A stretch of 64,000 nt of DNA from Endocalyx cinctus (lineage: Eukaryota; Ascomycota; Sordariomycetes; Amphisphaeriales; Apiosporaceae). Made by a program: the position numbers and the translations under genes. Where the stretch lies: assembly GCA_001600455.1 (NCBI GenBank), contig BCKC01000006.1:2790001-2854000 (forward strand). Direction: 5' to 3'. Position 1 is the stretch's first letter; the number at the start of each line of letters is the position of its first letter. A model generated the notes under the pieces. The model made no database searches. It had not been told where the DNA came from and saw nothing but the letters and a program-made list of their open reading frames with translations. Of this stretch, positions 46,233 through 56,432 are shown one piece after another.

Positions 46233-49200
46233 ATGGGCTCCATTATAGATAACTCAGTTATCCGGAAGTCATCTCCACGAGAGCTCGTTTCATACTTTCA
46301 ATCACTGCTGGAAAAACATAATTGGAAACAGATATCCAATCATCTTTATGATAGCATTGAATCTGGTTCCATCCCAGCAACTGCCATTCATGTCTTCCTC
46401 ACCGTATGCAGAGAACCTGGCGCTATACTCGACGCTGCAAGCCAGCCAACTTCGGCCTTATCCCGCCATGTTGCCATTAAACAGTTCGGAAGATGGATAA
46501 AACATCCCAAGCAGTTCCATGAAATATGGGACGCTTTTGGTGGATCAATCGGTCTAGCCCGCATGATGTCGGAAATGTCTGTCAACGACGTCCATCTCGT
46601 ATGCACCGTGATCCGAGATTGCAGCGTTGCCAAAGTCGTACCGGAGGGGCGACAACAACGCATGACAGAACTATTCCAAATCCTCCGGAATGTAGACGAC
46701 GAGAATCCTAAGATTCCAAGAAATCCCGACCGCAGACCTCTTAGATCCACTTATGAAATGATCATACCAGCTTGTACCATAGACCTGGTTATGGCGCATA
46801 AAGAAGACCTTAAGAACCATCGCACGAAGCAGCGTGTCAATCGAGCACACGCTTCTAATCTCGAGACGATTGCACTATCAAAATTCTTTCCAGACAACGG
46901 GCTTGGAGATAAGCTTTCGGATCACATGGATCTCCCCAATTTTAGAACGGAATTCCTTTTTGATATTTTGGAAAGATTGGCTCGCGACCCAGACAGGCTT
47001 AAGCTAAATGCATCAAATCTCATAAATGACCTTGTTTTCCCTCTCGCCCGGAGACTGCGTAATCGTCGAGAACGAGATGAGATGCAAATTCGATTCTACG
47101 GCCTTGTCATGAAGTGCGTGGCGGTCGAACCTAGTATTAGGGGAAATCTTTCCATGCAACTCGTCCATCACGCCATCCAAGCTTGGAGAAGGGCTAAGAA
47201 AGGTCGAGCAGAGTTGGAAAAGATACTTGAGCGTCTAATCAAGGCGATAACGGACGGCCACGGTGCTAGGATTCCCTTAAGATCGATCACTTCCGAAATT
47301 AGTCGAGTTAGTCCCGGTATCCGTCTTCATCTTCTTCGGATATTATTTAAACAGTGTTATGGCGTTGATCTCGATCTTTTCTCGCATGAAGAGAATGGGA
47401 AGATCCAGTCCCTAAAACAAAACTGGGATCCCGAGATGTTCCTAATGTTTCCTAGGGACTTAGCTTTGAAGCTGTTTGAGCAAATAAGACTGAATTCCCC
47501 TAATGGAAAATTTATTACGAGAGTGATGACGTACCGCACCATCATGAAGCATTCTCGTGATAACGATAGAAGCGGAGATCCTGACATTCTCTGGGCTATG
47601 CTGGCTTCCCGCTGCCACCGAGAACTTGAGGCAGATTCTGGTTGGCTAAACAAGACACGCCAGTTAGTGTTACAGAGACGGGAAAACGCCATGAAAAACT
47701 CTAGGGAACCAGAAACCAGGGCGGGCTGGGTTCAAGGAGCATTATTCCTATCTATAGCTTCGGGCTCACTAGACTTATATACTGAATCTTGTCTATGGGC
47801 ACGGCGTTTCAATCGGGATTTCATTACGGCCAGAAAGTTATACAGCGATGACACACTAGCCACCGTCGAAGGCCTAAACTTGTTATGCGGCATTTCTACA
47901 GACGAAACGAAGGAGAGCATCAGACTAAGCAAACTAAAGGAGAATATAATCAAGGCAAATCAGCTTATATTGCAAAACTTCGAAACTCTATCTATGTGCC
48001 AACAGGAACCTGGATTCGATCAACGAACCTTCTTGGAGATCATGCGGCTACCTGCGAAGGTTATGTGTCTACGGCTGAAGAGTGTGGCAACGCTGGAAAA
48101 AGAACAAATACTATCTGATAGCGACTTACACGACTCGATTTGGGAACCATCAATTGACATGCTGATCAAAGTTGAGCAATGGGGTCTGCAAGAAGTACAC
48201 GAGAGTCTCAATTTCACCAGCAACTTTGGAATTGAGGATATCGACGACTTGAATGAACATCTGATGTACACTCGAAGTGGACGTCAGTTTTTCGACAACT
48301 TTGCTAAGGCTAGGGATGAGCTTTGGCAAGAATATAGAAAGAAGATGTGTCCAGCAACATCAATAATCACGGATCCCTGGCCGCGCGGTCTTGCCATCCA
48401 GTATCTTTGTTCCTGCACGTATGATATACAATTCCAAGACATGCCGTACCTATTATCACGAGCCGAAGCCGTTGTTTTCTCCAGTAGTAAATCAGTTTTG
48501 GGACCAATACCAGCCGATGAGGAAATTCGTTCTGCTATAGGTCCATTCGTAGACAGCTATAAAGTCGCTTTGAGAATCTTTATCACAAAAAATGACGGTA
48601 TTACCGAACGCAAAAAGCGAACCTTACGGGCTTGGAATCACGCCGTAACAGAACTTACGGGCGATAAACTGGCAAAAGAAGAGGCATTACCTTTCTGGAA
48701 ACGCATATTTGATGAAACAGTCAACGTTGATTCGAACTGTATTACCATCCCCGGGTTTCAATTACCAACACTTGAGTTACCGGCGGTAGAACAAGAGGAC
48801 AACCCCATCGAATGGAATCCCAGCCAGAATATCTCATCTTTTCTCGAAAATACACGCCGCTACTCAAGTTCTCAACCGAAAACGCTGGACAACACATGTC
48901 TGAGCACTATGCTCTTTACACATGGGTTATCCACAACGATCGATGCTCCGTTTGAGATTTATCATTCAGAGACTATTCATCCGGATCCGTTACCATCCAT
49001 ATTTGATCTTTATACCTCAACTGTACCTAGTACGCTGTCAGAAAGTGATGCATTGATCGCAGTTGCTATCGCTTTTATCAACACCAAATGTGGTACTGAT
49101 TCATCGCTGCTAATGAAATCCTTTCCATCAATCCATGATGTAAGGTTTCCAGCCTTATATCTAGATCAAGAATTTCTTGATTTGGAAAATAAGACACGTC

Positions 49201-51143
49201 CAACATCAGTTCTTCAAAAGATTTCTCTTTTATCCGATATTATACCTACACAGCTATTGGAGCGTCTGGCTAAGTCGTTAATGCAACGTCTCGAATCCGC
49301 AGAGAATCAGGACCCGATGGTTCGCGAAGCAGCTATGGACGTTATCCGGATACTTGCCCATGGTCAAAACCCGCCGGCTGCATGCGACTTTGTTCGAAAT
49401 GTCGTATTGGATCGTCAAGATGACAGTTCCTGGCATAGACATCTCTTCAACGTAAGGTTCTTCAACCGCTTAAGCCCTCGGGATGCTATGAAATTCTTCC
49501 AAGACATAGTTTCAGCAATTGAAGCAAAACTTCGAGAGAGAAAAGATAAACGACAAGAAGTAGAGACAAGTGCGAATGAAAAACCCCAAAAGCCTTTCGT
49601 GAAGATCACGACCATCAAGATGATCGCGCAATTATTAGGCAATGCGGTATTTGTAGATGAAGAATTTTCGTTAGGGATTTTGCATCAACTCCTAAACAGC
49701 GTATCACATCCGGATATTAAGGTTGCCATCATTGAGAGCTTACATAGCCTAGGACATGACACGGATAGCGATAAGATCAAAATGCAGGTCATAGACATAT
49801 TGGAACATTCGGCCGTTCCCATAGCATCTTCTATCAATGGGCGATATCCACTGACGGAAGAGAAATGGCTGGAAGCTGAGACAGAGGAAGGTGATCTGCC
49901 AGAAATCTATATCGAAGGAGGCACAGATGCATGTCCCCCGGTGATGAGTCTCTTTGAGAATTATATACCTTCCTGTCAGCCTCATATCGATATTTGGGTG
50001 AAGCGTATAATACTGCCGATGCTGGAACAATCAGCTGAGAATCATCATCGGTGGGCCGTTCTCTTTTTGAGGAAGCAAGGTTTTGATGTCGATCCTGATA
50101 CTTTACCGAGGGTACCTCTACGACCAGCTGTGCTTCTCAGGTTATTTCTAAAATATCCTGAGTATTTCTCAGATACTCATTTCGATGCCATAAGGAAGCT
50201 CGTGATGATCAATTTGAGCCCTCCCGATAAGCTCAAAGACATCAAAGAAGCCATGAAAAAACGCCCCGAGATTCAACAATCCAGCGCTGGGCGTCAGTGG
50301 TCTTCTGTCTATCATCTTCATGACAGGACTGCTTTACAACAAGGAGTCCAGCAAAGCGCGCAATTACTTCTGAATCCCACCATACATGCTAGGCTCGAGG
50401 ATCCCCCCACGGACAATACTGGTATCAACATTCCCAAACTCCAAGGCTTACTGATGGAAGTTGGCAATATTTACATTAATCAGGCCCATACTTATAGCTT
50501 TGATGCCTTCAATGCCTTCATCAAGGTAAAACACTTACTCAACGATGACACTCACTACTTATTTCGAAAGAACTGGGTCCCGGTCATGGAGAGCTTCATT
50601 CACCGGATCAAGGCCTTACGGACAGACGAGTGGCAACGAGATCCCCAACGTCAGCCCATAGAGCTACCCGAAACCTTTCCCCTTGAGCTGAACCTTATAA
50701 CAACGCGCTCTTACTATTATAGCACCAAAGAGATGCCTGAATCCGCAGTAAACGACTTTTACCTAAATCTCGAGCGGATGATCGACCATATCACCAAAGA
50801 CAATATGCCCTACCACGACCAGTGGCATCAGCTCAAACAAGCAGTGTCCTCTGCGCTGTCCACGTACGAACTTGGGCTGGTCGCCGTTGCGCTGGGATCC
50901 GGGCGCGAGATTCTATTCATGGACAGGGATCCGACGCCGAGAGAGGTCCTCCGGTTCGAGCTCGCAAATCACCTCCTAGGCGATATATTGTGGAACCTGG
51001 CTAATAATCATGACAATGTTACAAAAGTACTCCTAGATAAAATTATGGCCATGCTCAAAGAGTGGGTCAAGTCCCGAGTCGAGTCTATTAGGATGCTAGG
51101 GCGGAAAAGATTGATTGGCGATTTTGGTATCCGTCTATCCTGA
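46233..51143 (+). CDS. large intronless alpha-solenoid-like protein of unknown function (1,636 aa)
   Basis: One uninterrupted 4.9-kb exon, unusual beside intron-bearing neighbours. The start MGSIIDNSVIRKSSPRELVS is the first Met and lies after a stop. There is no signal peptide or transmembrane segment. Composition is helix-forming throughout, with repeated Leu/Ile-rich amphipathic segments of 30-40 residues (for example LLERLAKSLMQRLESAENQD followed by MVREAAMDVIRILAHG; then LHQLLNSVSHPDIKVAIIES), which resembles HEAT/ARM-type solenoids. A charged segment EAKLRERKDKRQEVETSANE lies near residue 1095. The C-terminus is basic (ESIRMLGRKRLIGDFG). Third codon positions look less G/C-biased than in the repeat genes to the left. 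I do not recognise a named family; it could be a large scaffold. The solenoid idea is inference from sequence periodicity. Confidence 0.88.
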   Translation: MGSIIDNSVIRKSSPRELVSYFQSLLEKHNWKQISNHLYDSIESGSIPATAIHVFLTVCREPGAILDAASQPTSALSRHVAIKQFGRWIKHPKQFHEIWDAFGGSIGLARMMSEMSVNDVHLVCTVIRDCSVAKVVPEGRQQRMTELFQILRNVDDENPKIPRNPDRRPLRSTYEMIIPACTIDLVMAHKEDLKNHRTKQRVNRAHASNLETIALSKFFPDNGLGDKLSDHMDLPNFRTEFLFDILERLARDPDRLKLNASNLINDLVFPLARRLRNRRERDEMQIRFYGLVMKCVAVEPSIRGNLSMQLVHHAIQAWRRAKKGRAELEKILERLIKAITDGHGARIPLRSITSEISRVSPGIRLHLLRILFKQCYGVDLDLFSHEENGKIQSLKQNWDPEMFLMFPRDLALKLFEQIRLNSPNGKFITRVMTYRTIMKHSRDNDRSGDPDILWAMLASRCHRELEADSGWLNKTRQLVLQRRENAMKNSREPETRAGWVQGALFLSIASGSLDLYTESCLWARRFNRDFITARKLYSDDTLATVEGLNLLCGISTDETKESIRLSKLKENIIKANQLILQNFETLSMCQQEPGFDQRTFLEIMRLPAKVMCLRLKSVATLEKEQILSDSDLHDSIWEPSIDMLIKVEQWGLQEVHESLNFTSNFGIEDIDDLNEHLMYTRSGRQFFDNFAKARDELWQEYRKKMCPATSIITDPWPRGLAIQYLCSCTYDIQFQDMPYLLSRAEAVVFSSSKSVLGPIPADEEIRSAIGPFVDSYKVALRIFITKNDGITERKKRTLRAWNHAVTELTGDKLAKEEALPFWKRIFDETVNVDSNCITIPGFQLPTLELPAVEQEDNPIEWNPSQNISSFLENTRRYSSSQPKTLDNTCLSTMLFTHGLSTTIDAPFEIYHSETIHPDPLPSIFDLYTSTVPSTLSESDALIAVAIAFINTKCGTDSSLLMKSFPSIHDVRFPALYLDQEFLDLENKTRPTSVLQKISLLSDIIPTQLLERLAKSLMQRLESAENQDPMVREAAMDVIRILAHGQNPPAACDFVRNVVLDRQDDSSWHRHLFNVRFFNRLSPRDAMKFFQDIVSAIEAKLRERKDKRQEVETSANEKPQKPFVKITTIKMIAQLLGNAVFVDEEFSLGILHQLLNSVSHPDIKVAIIESLHSLGHDTDSDKIKMQVIDILEHSAVPIASSINGRYPLTEEKWLEAETEEGDLPEIYIEGGTDACPPVMSLFENYIPSCQPHIDIWVKRIILPMLEQSAENHHRWAVLFLRKQGFDVDPDTLPRVPLRPAVLLRLFLKYPEYFSDTHFDAIRKLVMINLSPPDKLKDIKEAMKKRPEIQQSSAGRQWSSVYHLHDRTALQQGVQQSAQLLLNPTIHARLEDPPTDNTGINIPKLQGLLMEVGNIYINQAHTYSFDAFNAFIKVKHLLNDDTHYLFRKNWVPVMESFIHRIKALRTDEWQRDPQRQPIELPETFPLELNLITTRSYYYSTKEMPESAVNDFYLNLERMIDHITKDNMPYHDQWHQLKQAVSSALSTYELGLVAVALGSGREILFMDRDPTPREVLRFELANHLLGDILWNLANNHDNVTKVLLDKIMAMLKEWVKSRVESIRMLGRKRLIGDFGIRLS

Positions 51144-51932
51144 AGTGGAGATGCAACGAGTATATGTAGGAAGTATCGGAGGTGTTGTGATGACTTGTGT
51201 GGACTGCGGGATTGAGTCGTGGAACTTGCTCGGCAGTTTACTATCGTCTAATAGTCGAAGAAAGGCCGGGTATTATATTAGTTGGTCTTGATATCTTATA
51301 TGACAACATAATTAGGTATACGAGGTGGATTTCTAGATAATAATCCAATTCGAATGCCTTTCACTTATCGCAGTGGCTGCACGATGATCAATATTGAAAA
51401 AAAAAAAAAAGGTCCCCGTAATAAAGCCAACTCATTTTATTTACCGAAGAGCCGTGGGAAAAAAAAAATTTACGATACGATACGTTCGCTAACCCTGCCA
51501 ACACCTGATTTATAGTAATCCCGATTTCTTATAACGTTCCTGGTCTACTTGCGTAGCGTTACACCACCCATATATTTCATTTGTGTGAAATTGTATATAA
51601 TAGTATCGTCTGTCAAAATGTTAGAAGTGTCCTTGCGTGACTCGGCTTCGAGATACTTACTTGGCTGCCTGACTAAAGTTAATCAAGGTTTCAGGATACT
51701 TCCCTATTGGTGCAAGGCTGCAAGAAGTGATATGCCCGAGCTCTCTTTTTCCCTGTTTATTTCCGGGTTCTTATCGACTCAACTACAGACAAACTTCTCA
51801 TTAAGAACTCTTTTTGATCAGCATAAAAACCGAGCTATTCTTTCATGTGTTGGTCTTATCTATGAGACACGTATGTAACATAGCTTGAGTTGGGACTAAA
51901 GATTCGAGCAAACAGTCTATCAATCTGAAACG
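51144..51932. other. intergenic
   Basis: Two A-tracts (near 51400 and 51460). A frame at 51549-51878 has no coding character and no family resemblance. Nothing else seen. Confidence 0.4.
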
Positions 51933-53048
51933 ATGGCATCGGAATCAGACCAACCAATGAAACCGAAGACTATCCTTGAAGTCTGCTCGTATCATCGCCG
52001 GGATTTCGACCTCGCTTTAGTTCGGTCCCGTCCGCACGAGATACGACCAGTCCAGGACTCTCTCCAGACAGCCTTCGACGTGCCGCCGACGTCACCAGGG
52101 CTAGGAAATCTGGACTGTCTCCCTCCGGAGTTGATATCGATGATCCTGCGCGAACATCTCGATCTCCTCTCCTACTTCCGGTTCCGTCAGGTCAACCGGC
52201 AAGCTCGCTTCGTAGCCACCGCCCAGCGGGAGTACGACCTCGTCGTCAAGTACGGCCTCGAAGGCCTGCGGGGTCTGCTCCGCGGCCGCCTCGCCCTCAA
52301 CTTCGTCCTCTCGGACCTATACCGGCGTCTCGTCTCGCCCTCGTGCGAGTTCTGCGGCGACTTCGGCCCCTTTCTATTCCTCTTCACCGCCTCCCGCTGC
52401 TGCTTCAAGTGCATCCAGACCTCGGCCGACCTGCGCGTCGTCGACGCCGACCACTACTCGCGGGCGGTCGTCGCGTCGAAGGACGCGGCCGGCGTCGCCG
52501 AGGTCCGCAAGCGCGGGTGCGGGTTCCTGCGGACCGTGCCGGGACTGTACTCGATGGACCGACGGGATGGCGGCGCGAGGTCGCTCGCCGCTCCCCGGCT
52601 CTCGCGCGGCGGTCCCGTCGCGCCGAGATATCTCGTCCTCGAGCAGCAGATCGTCTCGACGATGACGGCGCTCCGGCTCGATTACGTCCGCCTTAAAGTC
52701 AACCCGATGTACGCGTGGGGCCCGGGCAGGACGCGGGAGCGGTTCATGGCCTCGACGGCGTTTCCGTGGTACGACGGGAAGAACGACCGCGTCGACGACG
52801 GGGTCTGCTGTAAAGGGTGTTACATGAAGTTCGAGGCCGGGAGTTCGACGAGCCATACTGTCACGGCGAAGGAAGGGCAGAAAAGGCTGCGGGATCGGGA
52901 TCGGGTCTTCTCGGCGGACGAGTTCCTGCTTTCTCACTTTAAACGCTGCTCCGAGGCGAGGCGGTTGTGGGCGCGGAGTAAGAAGGGGACGGAGCCGATC
53001 GAGGACGAGCCGGAATTTACGCGTCGGGGTGGACATATTAATGAGTGA
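51933..53048 (+). CDS. F-box protein with Cys-rich putative zinc-binding region (371 aa)
   Basis: A single exon. Residues about 60-100 form an F-box: LDCLPPELISMILREHLDLL then SYFRFRQVNRQARFV, so the protein likely recruits substrates to an SCF ubiquitin ligase through Skp1. After it come Cys pairs typical of the fungal F-box/zinc family: CEFCGDFGP (138, 141) and CCFKC (156-160), later CCKGC. The end has the FLLSHFKRCSEARRLW motif, a His-Cys pair often seen at this place in such proteins. GC content at codon third positions is high from 52140 to 52900, which produces long false frames on the other strand (52374-53036). Substrate unknown. Fungal F-box genes of this kind are numerous and fast-evolving. 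Confidence 0.87.
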   Translation: MASESDQPMKPKTILEVCSYHRRDFDLALVRSRPHEIRPVQDSLQTAFDVPPTSPGLGNLDCLPPELISMILREHLDLLSYFRFRQVNRQARFVATAQREYDLVVKYGLEGLRGLLRGRLALNFVLSDLYRRLVSPSCEFCGDFGPFLFLFTASRCCFKCIQTSADLRVVDADHYSRAVVASKDAAGVAEVRKRGCGFLRTVPGLYSMDRRDGGARSLAAPRLSRGGPVAPRYLVLEQQIVSTMTALRLDYVRLKVNPMYAWGPGRTRERFMASTAFPWYDGKNDRVDDGVCCKGCYMKFEAGSSTSHTVTAKEGQKRLRDRDRVFSADEFLLSHFKRCSEARRLWARSKKGTEPIEDEPEFTRRGGHINE

Positions 53049-53887
53049 GGCTGAAAAGAAAAGACGAGGAGAACATTTGAGGAAAAGTTTGGGAAGGTCT
53101 TAATGTACCTACGATTAATATTGTATAGGCGATGATTATATGCCTATCGGTTTTTGTTTTGAATCAACAATCGTAAACGTGATTCGCCCCTTTTTTCAAC
53201 CCGAAAACGACGCAGTAATTATTCCCCTTTTCTCCGCACAACTTTCGTGGACTTCTCCAAATGCCCCGAAAGATATAGCTATTAGTCAAGGAGTTCGCAC
53301 GCTGGTTCTCTACGAGACGAGCTACTGAATTATCACGAACCTTTTCCTCGCCCCCTCTACTGTATAGCGAGGGCGGTTCGATTTAGACGTGCATTTCTTG
53401 CGGCACGGGAACGATGGAGAGGGAAGAAAACCCTTCGGAAGAGTAGTGGTAGGAAGATATTAAACTCGGTAGGGGCTTTGTATAAATTGAGATACCCTCA
53501 AGTCTTCTACTAGACACGAATCTTTTATTTATTATATTTTAGTAACCTATATGAGCGTTGAGTTGTCAAGAGAATTCTCCTGAATCCAAAATATGGAATG
53601 GCCAAGAAGATAAATATAACAAGACAACGCATATTCCGTGCATCCAGAACCAGTTATGGCAGTTCTTTGAATATGTAAGAGTTGGTAAGTTCATCTTGAC
53701 AATGATACCGTTGAACAATTCTTTAGAGAGATACTAATAATATATTTACCTTTTAACTATTCAAGTGGCGGATGGGTGTAGAGGAATGGAACCACAAGAA
53801 TTATTATACAGATTATCATACATCGTACATCTCGTATATCTACCTCGGTTCTCTTAAGTACGCAAAGCGGCTAATATATTGCGTCCT
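53049..53887. other. convergent intergenic
   Basis: 3' flanks of the F-box gene and COQ3. A short frame at 53140-53328 has no coding character. Confidence 0.4.
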
Positions 53888-54832
53888 CTACGACTTTCTG
53901 ACAGCAAAGAAGTAATTCCCAATTTTCTCGCTACCAGGCACCTCTCGCCAGCCCAATCCCGGCACGTACACGACACCCATGCATCTGGGTTCCGTCCAGC
54001 CATGGTTCTCGGCGAAAAAGCGCTCCAGCTCGTCGGCGTTGATATATTTATACCAATCGTGGGTGCCCCTAGGGACTATCCTCAAGATATCCTCCGCCAC
54101 GATATTCGTCGTGAGCCAGCTCGTCCAGGTGCGGGCTATGGTGCTCATCACGAGCCATCCGCCCGGCTTCACCAAGGGGGCGCACCTGTCGAGGAAGGCG
54201 GGCGCGTCCGCGACGTGTTCCAGCACCTCGAAGACGCTCACGACGTCGTATTTCTCTTCGGCGGTCGCGGGGACCGGAAGCCTCTCGATCGACGTGTTCA
54301 CGTAGCTTAGTTTCCGCCTGAGCGAGGGATCCCGCTTCGCGTGCGTTTTCGCGACCGCGATCACCTCCGGGCTCGGGTCGACGGCCGTCACGGACGAGAC
54401 CGAGGGCAGACGCGCGGCCGATTCGGCGAATATGCCGCCGCCGCAGCCGATATCGAGGTATCGCAATTTTTCACTTCTCGGCTCGTCGGGCGTGGACGCA
54501 CGGCACCGCGAGATGAAGTCGTGCCGTAGCGGGTTCATTAAGTGCAGGATGCGCGAGGGACCTTGGGGGTCCCACCACGAGGAGGCGAGGGCATTGAAGT
54601 GACGGACTTCGTCGGGGGATACGGTGGAGAATTCGGTGTTTGTGCCATTAGAGCTGGTGGAGGATGGTGGGGAGGATCGTGTCGTGGAGGTTGAGAAGCT
54701 CCTCTGCGGTGGAGGAGAGGGTTTACTGCTACTACATATTCGATGCGACGAATTTCGAATTATTGTGATGTGATTGCTAGAACGAGATCGTTGAGCTTGA
54801 GCTAGTGCCGACGACCAATTGAACCGTCGCAT
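53888..54832 (-). CDS. COQ3: ubiquinone biosynthesis O-methyltransferase, mitochondrial (314 aa)
   Basis: SAM-dependent enzyme that performs both O-methylations in coenzyme Q synthesis, on the matrix side of the inner mitochondrial membrane within the CoQ synthome. A single exon. Residues 1-65 are rich in Arg/Ser/Thr and lack acidic residues, a mitochondrial targeting peptide. The UbiG/Coq3 signature is clear: HFNALASSWWDPQGPSRILH (79-98), NPLRHDFI, SAM motif I YLDIGCGGGIFAES (125-138), the post-I acidic residue in VTAVDPSPEVI, SVFEVLEHVADAPAFLDRC (motif II region), LVKPGGWLVMSTIARTWTSW, then ILRIVPRGTHDWYKYINADE. Length matches fungal Coq3. It is head to head with RIB3 across 759 bases. Constitutive expression is expected. 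Confidence 0.95.
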   Translation of the reverse strand: MRRFNWSSALAQAQRSRSSNHITIIRNSSHRICSSSKPSPPPQRSFSTSTTRSSPPSSTSSNGTNTEFSTVSPDEVRHFNALASSWWDPQGPSRILHLMNPLRHDFISRCRASTPDEPRSEKLRYLDIGCGGGIFAESAARLPSVSSVTAVDPSPEVIAVAKTHAKRDPSLRRKLSYVNTSIERLPVPATAEEKYDVVSVFEVLEHVADAPAFLDRCAPLVKPGGWLVMSTIARTWTSWLTTNIVAEDILRIVPRGTHDWYKYINADELERFFAENHGWTEPRCMGVVYVPGLGWREVPGSEKIGNYFFAVRKS

Positions 54833-55591
54833 GTCGGGTTCTTTTACATAGATATTCTAGAGTGTATTTGGATTGGAAATTTGGAGATGGTAGCGTACAT
54901 AGCTTGGGATGTGAAGAAAAGTCTGGATGACATAAATTACAAGGGTATAAATTTGACATGCATGCGCTGAGAAACGAGGCGAGCTAAGTAATCTAGGAGA
55001 GTCGACAGGGGGTTATTTTTAACGAAGACACTAATAAATGATAGTGTACTGCAAGTTTGTAGCGTAACAATCCCTTATAAATTCAATATTATAGTGGTTT
55101 GTCAGCCATTATTATAGAGGGGTACCTGACATCGGCAACCCGCCAACCCGCTGACATTTTGGTAGAAAATTCTCAGTCAGCAATCGTCATATGAATCATA
55201 TCCTCACCCGAGACCGAGGACCCTGAAATCGTAATCGTAGTAAGTATAAGTATTCAGCTGATGAAATTATACTTATAATCATCAATTGGATTTCTACTTA
55301 TTCTACAAGTGTCCTTTTTTCTTTTTCTCTTTTCTTTTTCTCTTTTCTTTTTCTCTTTTCTTTTTCTCTTTTCTTTTTCTAATATTTATTGCAGAATAAC
55401 TAGATAACTTTGCTCTATATGAACCTATACCCTTCAATTTATTGAATCGATATAATTTCTACACGTACCTATATCGGAATACTTACTCGCGCCCATTCGC
55501 ATTTAGAAAACTCTTCTTCAGCAACCCATTATTCGTGAAAATTTCCTCCAAGACTACATTGCCATATTAAATAAATACCCAATCAATCAAA
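54833..55591. promoter_or_regulatory. divergent promoter region COQ3 / RIB3
   Basis: 759 bases between two housekeeping start codons. It contains a 13-base pyrimidine repeat array (55314-55380) about 210 bases upstream of the RIB3 start. Pyrimidine tracts are common in fungal promoters; use by RIB3 is inference. Confidence 0.5.
55314..55380 (+). repeat. 13-base pyrimidine tandem repeat (CTTTTTCTCTTTT)
   Basis: About five copies of a C/T-only 13-mer with perfect phase, in the COQ3/RIB3 shared promoter. One strand is all pyrimidine, so triplex (H-DNA) formation is possible. Confidence 0.88.
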
Positions 55592-56432
55592 ATGCCTACA
55601 ACTACAATTTCCCACAGTCAATTCGACACAATACCAGATACCGTCGCTGCATTCAGTACGTTAATGAAGAATCCACTTTCAGTTCCCCTCCTGTACCCTC
55701 GTCCGAGTTATCCGTGTGGCTACATTGCCATTGTCGCAACGTCGCACAAGAAGTTACTAACGAACAACTCACACACCAACAGAAAATGGCGAATTCATAG
55801 TTGTTATGGACGACCCCGGCCGAGAGAACGAAGGCGACCTGATCATAGCAGCCGAGGACGTGACGAGCGAGCAGATGTCCTTCATGGTACGGTACGGGTC
55901 GGGCATGATCTGCGCGCCGATAACACCAGAACGTACCGAAGCCCTGAAGCTCCCGCAGATGGTGCCCGAAAACCAGGATCCCCGGACCACCGCGTACACC
56001 GTATCGGTAGACGGCGCCGACCCGGCCGTGACGACGGGCATCAGCGCGCACGACCGCGCCCTCGTCGTACGCGCCCTCGCCGACCCCGCCTCCACTCCTA
56101 CCACCTTCCGCCGTCCGGGACACGTCTTCCCGCTGCGCGCTCGTCCCGGCGGCGTTCGCGTCCGGAGGGGCCATACCGAGGCCGCTCTCGATTTCTGCCG
56201 CCTCGCCGGAAAGCGCGAGGCCGCTGCTATTTGCGAGATCGTCGAGGAAGAGGAAGACCAACAACAAGACGGCGCCCCGCGCGCGGCCGTTAGTAATGCC
56301 GTCGGTATGATGCGCGGCGAGGGCTGCATTGCCTTCGCTAGAAAGTGGGGTATTAAGGTCTGTACGATTGAAGACTTGGTCCTCTACCTCGAGAAGACCG
56401 AGGGCAAAATCGATGCGAATGGAAGTTCGTGA
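55592..56432 (+). CDS. RIB3: 3,4-dihydroxy-2-butanone 4-phosphate synthase (237 aa)
   Basis: Riboflavin biosynthesis: converts ribulose 5-phosphate to 3,4-dihydroxy-2-butanone 4-phosphate and formate, giving the four-carbon unit for lumazine synthase. Two exons, 55592-55655 and 55783-56432; the 127-base intron (GTACGT...CAACAG, with an ACTAAC branch site) is in phase and joins VAAF to KNGEFIVVMDD. Family motifs: the acidic active-site loop GRENEGDLIIAAE (34-46), MICAPIT, DPRTTAYTVSVDG, TTGISAHDRA (substrate/metal region with the His), RPGHVFPLRAR, GGVRVRRGHTEAALDFCRLA and a GEGCIAFARKWGI region near the end. A polar insertion (EEEEDQQQDGAPRA) interrupts the usual E[IL]-N/M strand and is common in fungal copies. 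Stand-alone, not fused to GTP cyclohydrolase II as in many bacteria. Confidence 0.96.

Noticed and set aside
52374..53036. 220-codon antisense frame opposite the F-box gene
   Set aside because: Arg/Pro/Asp-rich shadow of GC-biased codons; the sense frame holds the F-box and Cys pairs.
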